A stretch of 64,000 nt of DNA from assembly GCF_031127815.1 (NCBI RefSeq), contig NZ_JARXHY010000013.1, positions 1-64,000 of the forward strand, read 5' to 3'. The stretch is from Pelagicoccus sp. SDUM812003. GTDB taxonomy: Bacteria; Verrucomicrobiota; Verrucomicrobiia; Opitutales; Opitutaceae. Positions 36,579 to 46,700 of the stretch are shown piece by piece; the stretch's first letter is position 1, and each line of letters begins with the position of its first letter. Under the pieces are notes generated by a model. It had not been told where the DNA came from. It searched no databases and was given only the letters and a program-made list of their open reading frames with translations. Both the position numbers and the translations under genes were made by a program.

Positions 36579-38665
36579 GAGGGCTTTACGATTTTGAGTT
36601 CATGGCAGGCATGGATGAATTCCGAACAAGACCAGGCTTGCACAGCCTTGCCCATGGGGATCCCCGTCTCCCCGTGGGCCCATTCATTGAATTCCCAGGC
36701 GCGCGTGACGCCTTGTTCGTTTATTCTCGCGACGTTCATCAGCTCCTTTTCGGCGAGGTCACGTATGCCAAGCTTGTTGATGAAACGGACCCATTGAGCT
36801 CCGATGAACGGCCAGATGCCGCCGTTGTGGTAGTGGTTTGGTAGGTTCAGCAAGTTTACCGTGTAGTAGTCCCGCCAGCCTGGATCGCCAGCTTGAACAG
36901 GTGGGTAAAGATTGGATACAGGGAAGGGATTGTTCACTCCGACACCCCACATGAAGCGAAACGCCTTCTGCGCTCGCTCGATATTGATGACGTCGAAGAG
37001 AAAGGCGAGGATGTTCGAGTAGACGTCGCAGCGCCAATCGAAGTCGAAAGGAGTGACCTGAGCGATCAGGTACTGGGTGTCGCCGATGGAGGATTGCTGA
37101 TCGGCGAAGCTGTAGACGCCGTTTTCTCGGGCGAGGGTGGATGGCCAGAATTTCTCCAGTATCGACTTTTTGATTACGGATGCCCATCGAAGGTAGTCGC
37201 CCGCCATTTGCCATTCTCCGCTCATTTCGAGCATTCGACCGTAGCAGATGTTGGCTCGGAACCAGAGGCACTCGTCGTAGAGCACGTTGTAGCTTCGACC
37301 GAAGAGGTCGGTCCAGTCTCCCGCTTCGGGGATTTCAAGCAAGCCGTCGTTATTGGAGTCGTGGGCGCTCAGCCAGTCCATGGTGCGTTGGAGCACGGAG
37401 CGCCACTTTCGGATGAAATCGATATCCTTGTAGTGTCGGGAATACTCGAAGCAGGCGATGATGAGCCAGATGCCGCTGTCGATGGAGCAGATTCCACCGA
37501 CTCCGGAGTAGTCCGCCTCCTGGGTGTCGAGGGAAACGTTGGCCGGGGTCTGGCCGGGAATGGAAATGTGCTCGAGCAGAGTCTCCAAGGTCGCTCGCTG
37601 GCAGCGTTGGATGTCGGGATCGCGCAGTCCTAGGCTGCCGATCACGGTGATGGAGCCGTCGCGAGCCCACACGCTGCGGTAGTTCGCGTCGGTGCCGGAG
37701 GTGCTGTTGTCGGTGGGGGAGCAAGCGGCGAAGCCGATGGGGGTCATGCACCGTCTCAGGCCTTCAACCGCTTGGTGGTATCCTTCGGTCAAATACTCGC
37801 GATCCTTGTCGCTCAGCGTTTGACAGTCCTCCTGCTGAAGGATCTGCCGCATGCGCGGCTGCATGCTGGTGTCGCTCGGCTTCGGCGTTTGCGCTTCTGG
37901 AACCTCGACGATTTCGGAGATCACTCCATAGTGGAGCAGTCCTTCCAGCACGCCGTCGGCGCAAACGCCTTGGGCTCGATAGACCGGGAGGCCCACGGTG
38001 GCTTCGTGGAGCTCGGGCTGGGTGTTGCCCACCACGATGCCTCGCACGCCACGCTTGTGGAACATGGCGCTGTCGTTTCCGGTGTCGCCAGCGACGAGGG
38101 TCTCGTCGCGTCGGATGCCGAGCTTCTTAAGCAGCCAGGCCAAGGCGTTACCCTTGTTGGCGTACTTCGGGATGACGTCGAGATCGCGATTCGACGAGTA
38201 GATGACGTTTACCTCGAGACCATTCGAATCGAGCGCTGTCTCGAGATCGTGGATACGATCCTGGTCGGCGTTGTTCAGGTACCAGCTCGACTTGTAGGCG
38301 TTCTGGTAGCGCATCGGCTGCTTGTCGGTGACCTCGTTTTTGCGCAGGATGCTGTCGATCGCCTTCAGGTCCCAGCCCTCCTCCAGGATGTTGCTGAAGC
38401 TTTTGAGCTTTTCGCCTTTCTTGCAATCGTACACGCAGGTGCCTACGCCGCAGATCATGAAGTCCGGCTCGAGCAGCGGCTCCTTTTCGATGAGCTGCAG
38501 CAGGTCGTCGAGCAGCCTGCCGGTATTGTAGCAAAGCAGGGGACGCTTCTCTGGGTCGAGCGACTTCCAGGTGGCGTTGAAACGAAGGAGCGCCGTGGGG
38601 TTGCCTAGCAGCGTTCCATCGATGTCGGTTGAGAGGAGGCGAATCGGTTTTTCTGAAGGAGGCAT
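36575..38665 (-). CDS. Sucrose-phosphate phosphatase fused to invertase-like glycosidase
   Basis: A 696-residue two-domain protein. Residues 1-265 are a HAD phosphatase of the sucrose-phosphatase type: the nucleophile motif is STDIDGTLL (D14, D16) and the late motif is VAGDTGNDSAMF. It would release sucrose from sucrose-6F-phosphate. After a short linker, residues about 290-690 form an (alpha/alpha)6-barrel glycosidase. SVWARDGSITVIGSLGL, SIDSGIWLIIACFEY and HNGGIWPFIGAQWV resemble neutral invertases (GH100) and debranching-enzyme-like domains. So one chain appears to finish sucrose synthesis and also to cleave sucrose or a related glycoside. Substrate of the second half is inferred. Confidence 0.83.
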   Translation of the reverse strand: MPPSEKPIRLLSTDIDGTLLGNPTALLRFNATWKSLDPEKRPLLCYNTGRLLDDLLQLIEKEPLLEPDFMICGVGTCVYDCKKGEKLKSFSNILEEGWDLKAIDSILRKNEVTDKQPMRYQNAYKSSWYLNNADQDRIHDLETALDSNGLEVNVIYSSNRDLDVIPKYANKGNALAWLLKKLGIRRDETLVAGDTGNDSAMFHKRGVRGIVVGNTQPELHEATVGLPVYRAQGVCADGVLEGLLHYGVISEIVEVPEAQTPKPSDTSMQPRMRQILQQEDCQTLSDKDREYLTEGYHQAVEGLRRCMTPIGFAACSPTDNSTSGTDANYRSVWARDGSITVIGSLGLRDPDIQRCQRATLETLLEHISIPGQTPANVSLDTQEADYSGVGGICSIDSGIWLIIACFEYSRHYKDIDFIRKWRSVLQRTMDWLSAHDSNNDGLLEIPEAGDWTDLFGRSYNVLYDECLWFRANICYGRMLEMSGEWQMAGDYLRWASVIKKSILEKFWPSTLARENGVYSFADQQSSIGDTQYLIAQVTPFDFDWRCDVYSNILAFLFDVINIERAQKAFRFMWGVGVNNPFPVSNLYPPVQAGDPGWRDYYTVNLLNLPNHYHNGGIWPFIGAQWVRFINKLGIRDLAEKELMNVARINEQGVTRAWEFNEWAHGETGIPMGKAVQAWSCSEFIHACHELKIVKPS

Positions 38666-38767
38666 GGGTGTAGCCGTAAGGGGCTCGCCCCTCCCTTGGG
38701 GGAGAGGCGATGCCGTGTGTGAAGTTTCGTTGTGTCGTTGGTCTTGAATGCTGATCCTTGTGGGAAG

Positions 38768-40111
38768 CTATACGAAGCTGAGTTTCGGCGCCTTGCTGGC
38801 GTGCACGGCATTGATGAGCTGCTGGGCGATGCCGGACCAGGTGAAGAGGCTTCTGGCCTTGTGGGCGCCTTTGTCGGAGAGTCGGTCGGAAAGGTTCTTG
38901 AACTTTAGAATCTTGGCGATGCTCAGGCCGAAGTCGTGCGGGTCGAAGGAGTCGGCGTACAAGGCTTCGGATCCGTATACCAAGGTCCGGTACAGACCGC
39001 CGTTGGTGGTCACCACGGTAGGCGTGCCGCAAGCCATGGCCTCCACTGCGGTCATGCCGAACGGCTCGTAGCGACTCGGAAGACAGAAGACGTCGCTGGC
39101 GCGGTAGAAGTCTGCCATGGCGTCGTCGGGCAGGGAGGAACCGATGGTGACGCGATCCTCGATGCCGTGATCCTTCACCTTGGCGACGATCTCCTCCAGC
39201 ATGGGGTCCTCGGTGGTCTCGTCGGTCTCGGTGCCCAAGGCCATGAAGAGGTAGGCGTTCGGGTTGCGTTCCGCGGCGACGGCGAAGGCGTCCACCAGTA
39301 GGTCGAAGCCCTTGTTGCGGCTGAGTCGCCCGATGGAGGTCACCACTTGCTTGCCGCTGAATCCCATGTGGTCGCGGATGACCTCTCGCGAGGCTGCGCT
39401 GACCGGGTAGAAGCGGCTGTCATCGTATCCGGGTGGAATCATGACGATCTTCTTGGACGAAATGTCGTAGTCGCTTTCGAACAGGTCGACTTGTATTGGC
39501 GTGGTGGCTACGAGGGTGTCGCACTCCCGATAGATCGCTTGTTCATTTCGAATGCGTTCGGTGAAGTTGTAGGTCTTTTCGAAGGCTGCCTTATCTTCGG
39601 GAAAGTCCTCCTCCATCTGCTTGCGCTTCCACGAGCCGATGGAGTGCGGCGTGTGCACATGAGGCGTTTCCAGATGTTGCGACAAGGATTGACCCACCAG
39701 ACCGGCGTCCCAGTAGTGGCTGTTGATGAAGTCGTAGGAGATGTTCTCCTCGGCGATGATCTTCTTCGCTTTGCTGGTGTATTCGGTAAGGCTCTTGTAG
39801 AGGTATTCCTTTGGAATGAAGTCCGGACCACCGCAGGGGACGCGCCGGATCTCGACGTTTTCGGCAACCTTCTCGCGTTCGGGCTGGTCGTCGAATTGGC
39901 GGGTCCAGATGTCGACGACGTATCCGAGTTCGGCAAGCATCTTGGAGAGTTCGATAACGAAGACGACCTGCCCGCCCGTATCGGGCATGCCGAGCGGGGG
40001 CTCCGCGGCGACGTAGCCGTGGGTGGAGATCATCGCGATCCTACCGCGTTCTCGACCTTGCGTCGTGTAGCTGTCATCCTTCGAGATGATCGTTTTCGAT
40101 TCTTCTAGCAT
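38768..40111 (-). CDS. Sucrose-phosphate synthase-type glycosyltransferase
   Basis: A 447-residue GT4 enzyme. The N-terminal strand IAMISTHGYVAAEPPLGMPDTGGQ with the glycine-rich DTGGQ, then HVHTPHSIGSWKR and IPPGYDDSRFYP, are characteristic of sucrose-phosphate and sucrose synthases. The donor site shows SRYEPFGMTAVEAMACGTPTV. It is expected to join UDP-glucose and fructose-6-phosphate. It is the first gene of the sucrose operon; a strong Shine-Dalgarno (AAAGGAGGAG) precedes the ATG, the best in the window. Other sucrose-synthase-like GT4 activities cannot be fully excluded. Confidence 0.88.
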   Translation of the reverse strand: MLEESKTIISKDDSYTTQGRERGRIAMISTHGYVAAEPPLGMPDTGGQVVFVIELSKMLAELGYVVDIWTRQFDDQPEREKVAENVEIRRVPCGGPDFIPKEYLYKSLTEYTSKAKKIIAEENISYDFINSHYWDAGLVGQSLSQHLETPHVHTPHSIGSWKRKQMEEDFPEDKAAFEKTYNFTERIRNEQAIYRECDTLVATTPIQVDLFESDYDISSKKIVMIPPGYDDSRFYPVSAASREVIRDHMGFSGKQVVTSIGRLSRNKGFDLLVDAFAVAAERNPNAYLFMALGTETDETTEDPMLEEIVAKVKDHGIEDRVTIGSSLPDDAMADFYRASDVFCLPSRYEPFGMTAVEAMACGTPTVVTTNGGLYRTLVYGSEALYADSFDPHDFGLSIAKILKFKNLSDRLSDKGAHKARSLFTWSGIAQQLINAVHASKAPKLSFV

Positions 40112-40159
40112 TTTTCTCCTCCTTTAAGTGAAAGGGCGTGGTTATTTCGGGTGGCCTAT

Positions 40160-40198
40160 TGCGGATTTCGCGCCACACCTTCGGCAAGGGGAGAGCCG
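40160..40198 (-). promoter_or_regulatory. Candidate sigma-54 promoters of the sucrose operon
   Basis: On the minus strand two sequences have the obligatory GG-N10-GC spacing. TGGCGCGAAATCCGCA (40160-40175) has a strong -24 box, and CGGCTCTCCCCTTGC (40184-40198) has a perfect TTGC -12 box. Both are within 90 bases of the sucrose-phosphate synthase start and lie just downstream of the genes for a sigma-54-dependent two-component system. Neither is a full consensus, so this is suggestive only. Confidence 0.4.
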
Positions 40199-40288
40199 CT
40201 GGTTCGCCATGCAAGAAGCATTGGAATCGCGGGGGTCACCATGCATTTTGCCTGATTGCCCTGGACGCAGGGCTGGGAGCGGCCTGGA

Positions 40289-42085
40289 TCAGCTCGAGGG
40301 GCGAGAGGCATCGCTCTCGTGCTTGGGCAAGGAGAAGAACATCTCGGCCCCCTTGCTGGGGCGATTGCGGCAGCCGACGGAACCGCCGTGGGCGGCGACG
40401 ATGTCCTTGCAGATGGAGAGGCCGAGACCGATGCCCTTCACCGAGTCGTGCTTGGAGGAGCGGTAGAATTTTTCGAAAACCTTGTCCACGTCCTCATCCG
40501 GGATGCCGGGCCCCTCGTCGAGGACTCCGATCTGCACTTGATCGTCGCGTCCGAGCCTAGCGTAGATGTCGATGCGGGAGTTCGCTCCGCCGTACTTGAT
40601 GGCGTTCGAAATGAAATTTGAGAGGGCCACGTCGATCATGTTGGGGTCCGCCAGCACCTGCGGCAGATTGGCCTCCACTTGGGCTCTGAGGGTGATGGAC
40701 TGGCTGGCGGCGTGGTGGGCATGCGCTTCGATGGCGGTTTGCACGATGCGGGCGGGGCGCACGGGAGTGGTGTTGAGCGACGGGGACTTTCGCTCCAGTC
40801 GAGCGATCTGCAGCAGGTGCTCAAGCAGGCGCTGCAGGCGTCGCAGATCTTCGGTCGCGGTTTCCAGCATCTCGCGCTGGTCCTCGTTTAAGCTGCCGAT
40901 CCCCTGCTCGAGCAGGAGGTGCAGGGCCATGTTCGCTCCGGTTACGGGCGTTTTGATCTCGTGGCTGATGGTGGCGACCATGTCGCTCTTGAGCTCGTCG
41001 GAGAGGCGCAGCTGGGTGATGTCTTGCAGAATCAGGGCGCACTCGATTTCCTCGGTATCCTCGCTGTCGATACGCAGGACGGTCGGCAGGTAGTGCTGCG
41101 GGTGATTGTCGACCTTGAAGGTGATGGTTTCGTCGAATTCGGTGGTCACCATCTCTTCGCCGGTGCCGAAGACTCGCTCGATGCGAGCGTTGATCGAAGG
41201 TGGGAACGAGCTTTGCCAATCCAGTTCGTCGATCAATTCCTTGGCGGAGGGGTTGCGGTAGACGATGTCTCGCTTCGAATTGATGAAGAAGACGGGGTAG
41301 GGCAGGTTGCTGAAACACTCCTCCATGCGCCGTCGGGTGCGCAGGATCTTCTTGTCGGTCTCTCGCTTGTAGAGGCGGATGCGCTGAGCCATTTCCAGAA
41401 AGGCCTCTTCCAGACCCGAAATCTCATCCTTGCTGCTGGGCTTGAAGTCGGTTTCCCAATCGTCGTCGGCCAGTCGCGAGGCGAACTGGGCTAAGGAATC
41501 GATCGGTGTGAGGATGCGCTGGCTGAGTGAATACGCGGCCCACGCCATCAGCCCGATGCCAAGCAAAATGCCTCCGAGCACCACGTAGTAGTGGGTCCGG
41601 GCCTGCTCCTGGAATGATTGGTTGATCGCGAGAATGGTGGCGTTGCGGTCGGCGATCGCGGCTCGGCCATTGTCTTCGATCGCCGCCAGCAGGGGAATGA
41701 GCTGATCGACCTCCTGCAGATCGACCTCGTCGGCGAACTGGTCGATCGCCAGCGCCTCCAGCTGGGCGACCAGCTCGGCGAGGTCGAACTCCCGCGGGTT
41801 GCTGCTGTCCGGAGAAGGCTTCCACTCGCTGAGCACGCTTCTGTTCTCCTGGTAGATCTCCTGAGCGCTCTCGTTCTTGTCGAACTGGTTCAGGCGAATG
41901 GCTCGGCCGATTTGGGCGGTGGAGGAAAGCAGGCGCTCGATTTCGGATACCGTGGTGTAGTGAACGGTTTGAAGGGCTTCCAGTCGATCGTTGAGCTTCT
42001 TGTAGTTGTATACGGAATACAGGCAGATCGCGATGAGAAGCCCCGCCACCGGCAGCATCCCAATGTAGAGTCGCAGGCGTAGCAT
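40289..42085 (-). CDS. Sensor histidine kinase, KinB-like
   Basis: A 598-residue membrane histidine kinase. Two membrane helices (about residues 5-27 and 168-190) enclose an all-helical periplasmic sensor, followed by HAMP, a PAS domain (about 245-350), the phosphoacceptor H375 in VATISHEIKTPVTG, and an ATPase domain with NFISNAIKYGG and VLDEGPGIPDEDVDKVFEKFYR. Length and domain order match KinB of Pseudomonas. It lies three bases after its partner response regulator and upstream of the sucrose operon. The signal sensed is unknown; osmotic or envelope stress is a guess from the neighbouring sucrose genes. Confidence 0.92.
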   Translation of the reverse strand: MLRLRLYIGMLPVAGLLIAICLYSVYNYKKLNDRLEALQTVHYTTVSEIERLLSSTAQIGRAIRLNQFDKNESAQEIYQENRSVLSEWKPSPDSSNPREFDLAELVAQLEALAIDQFADEVDLQEVDQLIPLLAAIEDNGRAAIADRNATILAINQSFQEQARTHYYVVLGGILLGIGLMAWAAYSLSQRILTPIDSLAQFASRLADDDWETDFKPSSKDEISGLEEAFLEMAQRIRLYKRETDKKILRTRRRMEECFSNLPYPVFFINSKRDIVYRNPSAKELIDELDWQSSFPPSINARIERVFGTGEEMVTTEFDETITFKVDNHPQHYLPTVLRIDSEDTEEIECALILQDITQLRLSDELKSDMVATISHEIKTPVTGANMALHLLLEQGIGSLNEDQREMLETATEDLRRLQRLLEHLLQIARLERKSPSLNTTPVRPARIVQTAIEAHAHHAASQSITLRAQVEANLPQVLADPNMIDVALSNFISNAIKYGGANSRIDIYARLGRDDQVQIGVLDEGPGIPDEDVDKVFEKFYRSSKHDSVKGIGLGLSICKDIVAAHGGSVGCRNRPSKGAEMFFSLPKHESDASRPSS

Positions 42086-42088
42086 CGC

Positions 42089-43435
42089 TTAGAGAAGGCC
42101 TAGCTTCTTGCGTTTGCGGTACAGGGTGGCGGTGTCGATGCCTAGGATGTTTGCCGCGTTTTCCAGACTGTCCGTGTGTTCCAGCACCGCTCGGATGTGG
42201 GCTTCCTCCAGCTCCTGGAGACTCACTTGGCTGCCGACGCTGGCCACCACTGACGTTTTGCTTCCGGAGTTCGTCGCCAAGTTGGATGGGAGATCGTTCA
42301 GGGTGATGCGCTTGCCGGCGCTGAGGATGATGCAGCGCTCGATCATGTTGTTGAGTTCGCGCAGGTTGCCGGGCCAATCGTAGGAGAGCAGGGCGGCGCG
42401 GGCCGCGTCGTCCAGCTCGATCTTGTCGCGCCCGATCTTCTTGGCGTGAAACTCGAGGAAGCTATCGATCAAGGCGGGTAGGTCGGCTCGTCGGTTCGCA
42501 AGACCGGGCAGCTGGAGAGCGATCACGTTCAAGCGGTAGTAGAGGTCCTCGCGAAACGCCTTCTTGTCCACCGCTTCCTTGAGGTCGCGGTTGGTGGCGG
42601 CGATGATGCGCACGTTCGACTTGCGGGTCTTGGTTTCCCCCACGCGCTCGTAGCTGAAATCCTGCAGCAGGCGGAGCAGCTTGGCCTGGATCTCCAGCGG
42701 GAGGTCGCCTATCTCGTCCAGAAACAAGCTGCCTCCATCCGCGGCGTCGACCTTTCCCCAGGTGTCTTTGACGGCTCCGGTGAAGGCTCCTTTGACATGT
42801 CCGAACAGTTCGCTCTCCAGCAGCTCCTTGGAGAGGCTGGGACAATGCACGACTACGAAGGGACCGCTGCTGCGATCGCTGGCTTCGTGTATCCGCCGAG
42901 CCAATACCGTTTTGCCAGTGCCGCTGGGGCCAAGCAGAAGAATGTTGGCGTCCGATCTGGCGGCCTTGTCCGCCATGGCGTAGAGGTCCTGCATGCTCGG
43001 CTCCTTGGATTCGAAGATGAGAACGGGATCGGTGGTGGCGAGTATGGTCTCCAACTCCTTGACACGGGAAACCAGCTTGCTCTTTTCCTCCAGTTTCTTG
43101 AGCGCCTGGCGAATCTGCTCGGGTACGAATGGCTTGGGCACGTAGTCGAAGACTCCCTTGCGGGTGGCTTCGATCGCCGTCTCCACGGAGGAATAGGCGG
43201 TGAACATGATCACTGGCATGTCGTGACCGGCCTCGCGAATCCGATCGTAGACCTCCAATCCGTTTTCGCTCTCAAGGCGGAGGTCGAGGAAGATGGCGTC
43301 GACTCGGTCCTCCTCCACAATTCTCAAAGCCTGCTTGCCGTTGTAGGCGTTCAGGGCTTTGTGCCCCATGGTCTTGAGGGTCAGGGACGTGGTCTTCTGG
43401 ATATTCGATTCGTCGTCTACGATCAGGATATTCAT
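42089..43435 (-). CDS. Sigma-54-dependent response regulator, AlgB-like
   Basis: A 448-residue NtrC-family activator. It has a receiver domain with phosphoacceptor D51 (FLDLRL), an AAA+ domain with Walker A GPSGTGKT (169-176), the sigma-54-contacting loop GAFTGA (216-221) intact, Walker B SLFLDEIGDL, and a C-terminal Fis-type helix-turn-helix (ENAANILGIDTATLYRKRKKLG). Its length and its pairing with a KinB-like kinase recall AlgB/KinB, which control exopolysaccharide and virulence in Pseudomonas. Targets here may include the sucrose operon directly downstream and the exopolysaccharide genes, where sigma-54-like sites were seen. Confidence 0.93.
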   Translation of the reverse strand: MNILIVDDESNIQKTTSLTLKTMGHKALNAYNGKQALRIVEEDRVDAIFLDLRLESENGLEVYDRIREAGHDMPVIMFTAYSSVETAIEATRKGVFDYVPKPFVPEQIRQALKKLEEKSKLVSRVKELETILATTDPVLIFESKEPSMQDLYAMADKAARSDANILLLGPSGTGKTVLARRIHEASDRSSGPFVVVHCPSLSKELLESELFGHVKGAFTGAVKDTWGKVDAADGGSLFLDEIGDLPLEIQAKLLRLLQDFSYERVGETKTRKSNVRIIAATNRDLKEAVDKKAFREDLYYRLNVIALQLPGLANRRADLPALIDSFLEFHAKKIGRDKIELDDAARAALLSYDWPGNLRELNNMIERCIILSAGKRITLNDLPSNLATNSGSKTSVVASVGSQVSLQELEEAHIRAVLEHTDSLENAANILGIDTATLYRKRKKLGLL

Positions 43436-43737
43436 AAGCTAGTGTATGCCCTTAGCGCGATCTGCTAGGACTGCCCAGCGTAAAGCGGGACGGTCCTCGG
43501 GTTTTCGGAGTGGGCGACGGTTTCCAACACGGTATTGATAAACGCTGCACGCTCAAGCGTCTTCGACGTTCATCTTTTCGGAGCCGGCTCCGACTCGCCG
43601 ATATGCCTCGCTGTATCCCGACGAAAAATACGAAGGCGTACTCGGGTGAGTACGAAGGTCATGGCAGGAGGTTTCGCTTGATTTGGCGGGAGTCCTGCTA
43701 CTGGGTCGCCGAGGTTGATTCAATCTGGTTGAACGCA
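43436..43737. other. Gene-free gap between regulator and glycosidase
   Basis: This 302-base gap holds the promoters of two divergent genes. The glycosidase frame is open back to 43510, so part of the gap could be coding if an earlier start is used. No hairpin, repeat or convincing sigma-54 site was seen. Confidence 0.4.
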
Positions 43738-46700
43738 ATGAAAACAGCGAGCGATATGGCGGAGAGGAGCGGCGGCTCGAGAGCAGCGGCGAAGCATCCT
43801 GCCAGGCTGGGCGCTTCGGTTGTCACGAGGAAATCAATACGGACTGCGCGCAGTTCTGGGGCGAATCGACGTCTCAGCTGGGCGAGCCGTTTGGCGAAGC
43901 GCTTCGTCGCGGGGCTTGGACTGATCGGCCTGGTGGCGGCTCGGGGCGTGGAACCGGTTGAGACGCCGAGCCAGCTTTCGATGAGCGAATCGGCAGCGGA
44001 CGGGCGCGAGGTCGTTTCCTTTCCGATACAGTTGAAGGCGGCGAGGGAGAGGCGTCTGCCTGCGGACTGGCAAGCGGGCGCCCAAGCCCCCTATTTGCTC
44101 ATAAAGCTGAGCGCTATCGCGGAGCCGTATGTGGCCCCGATGAGCATCGATACCTCCATTTTGCATGGTGATGACAGATCGGATACGGGCAGCAGCGCGG
44201 TGCAGCTGCGGAGCCATAGCTGGCATCAAGGGCTTTTCCTTCCGGATCTATCGCATTTGCCAAGGGGGCATTCCGTCGAATGGGCGGAGTTTCACGCGCA
44301 CGTGCAATGGGTGGAGCGGGAAGGGCCGGCGAGCATGAGGTTCTACAGAATGCTGAAGCCTTGGAACGAAAACGCCTCCTGGACGGACAATGGGCTCGAT
44401 TCCCAGCTCGTCCTTTGGGATGGCTTGAGGAAATCGGTAGACTACTCGGACGACCCCTTCAGCCGGTGGTCGTCGGGAGGGAACGCTCTGCTCGCGGGGC
44501 CACTGATCGTTCCCGGTTTTGGATCGATGGTCGCAAGCTGGTTGGACGGATCCGAGGCCAATTTCGGATTCCTGGCCCAACTCAGCGGAGAGGCGACTCA
44601 GGTCAACCTCTCGTCCAGCGAGACTCGGCGCGAGCGGAGCGAAGACTGGATACTCTCCGGAGGCGGCGAACCCATCGAGCTGGAGTTCGAGGTCGATCCC
44701 GACGCCCTCTGGCGAATCTGTCCCAGCAGCAAGGACTTACGGGAGGCCTGGCTCGTGCTCGCTGCGCGAAACAGCGGGGGAAATCCCATGCCGATCGCGT
44801 CGGTGGAAGTCGAAGGGAAACGCATGGCCTGGTCCTTCTCTCAGGGAGCGCTCACGGTGACGGGGTTGTCGGAGCTCTTGCGGGATCGGCTGGCGGACGC
44901 CGACGAAACTGCTGCTTTCCACCTCACAGTCCGAGCCCGCCCTGGTCTGGCCATCGCTGGAGCCGCGGCGGATGAGGCGAACAGGCCCCGCTTAAGCGTG
45001 GGGCTGCCGGAGAAGGAACGGCATTCGCTATTCGATCACGCGATAAAGCCTCGTAGTGGCGTATACACTACAGTGGAGAATGGCCATCTGTCCTATGGGG
45101 GCGAGCGCTTGCGCTTGTGGGGCACCTTGGGACGAGGCGACGCGGACAGGCTGCGCAAGATGGGCTTCAACGCATGGAGGCTGTGGCCCATGGGTGTAGG
45201 GGGTTACGATTCTCGGTTCGGTGGCGCGGGCAAGTTGCCGGCCATCGTTCCTGGCGATGGCTCGGAGATGGATACCTTGGACCGCGCGGTGGCCGACATG
45301 AAGGAGAGCGGCATCTTCATCATGGCAACGCAACTGATGGGCATGGTGCCGGTACATGCCTTGCTAGCGGATGATTCCTTCGTCTCTCAAGGGGAGGATT
45401 GGGAGCAGTGGAAGGGGGCCATCGCAGCGAGCGAAGTGTCCAACGGGCCGCGCTTGTTCGCATTTGTGGACGAGCGTCTGCTTGAGGCCCGTCTGGCCCA
45501 CATCGAAAACGTGTTGAATCACGTGAATCCGTATACGAATCGTCGATACGCGGAAGAGGAGGCGATCGCTATTTGGGAGCTGAACAACGAATTCGGTTTC
45601 GTGCCCCGCCTGCTTGAAGGAGACTACCAGAGCTGGCCGGAGTACTTCCGATCGAAGCTGCGCCAGCGATGGAACGCTTGGGTGCTCGAGCGCTATCGAT
45701 CCGAAGGCGAGCTGCTGCAGGCGTGGGACGCTCTCAGCGACGGTGAGACTTGGGGAGCGGTGCGACTGGGGCCGAGTTTCGCGCAGCGCCAGGGCTTCTC
45801 CGAACAGCGCGCCTCGGACTTCGTGCGCTTTGTGATCGAGCTGGCTGACCGGCATTACCAGACCCTGCGGACCCACGCTCGGGCCCAGGCTCCCGAAGGA
45901 GTCGGCGTGGCGGTCGCGCCGTTTAGCTTCGACACCCAGTATCGGCACAGCATCCCCTGGCTCTATTCGCAAAGCCGTAGCGATGTTGCCAGCTTTGGAA
46001 ACTATTTCTGGACCATGGGAAGCGAGCTTGGCGAACGCCCCTCCGCGAGCGTCATGGACAGCCTGACGGTGCACGGAAAGCCTACCATCATCTACGAAAC
46101 GAACCGCGCCCGTCCCAGCCCTTTCCGAGCGGAGTATCCTCACAAGCTGGCTGCCTTGGCCTCCTGGCAGGATTGGGATGCCGTTTTCTTTCACTACTGG
46201 CAAGGGGACAAGGCTAGCGACCTTTCGTACCTGCTCGCTGACATGCCGTATCCAACGATTGAGCACTATTGGAGCGCGGTTCATCATCAGAGCGACCCGG
46301 TGATGACCTCCGCCATGGCCATCGCTGGACGGTTCTTTTTGCAGAACCGTCTGCCAGCCGGGCCTCAACCCGTGAGGTACCATTTCGGGCCGGATTCGAT
46401 CTTCAGCTACGAGTTCGCCAGCGGGCCCAGCGTGGGCAACGCCGCCTTCGAGCAAGGGGCCAGGATCGTCTTCGACGACGTGGCCGGCGAACACTGGAGC
46501 GAGGGACGGAATCCGCAGCCAGGGACGGGGCAAGTCCGATCAGGCGAAGCGGTGTTGTGGGATTGGGAAAACGAGCGTCTGGTCATCGACACGCCGACCG
46601 CCAAGGCCTACGTCGGTCCTTTGCATGGCGGCTCCTGGCGCTGGTCGGATGGATTCGAGCTGACCAGTCCAGCGCCGTGGATCGCCTTCGCCATGGTGAG

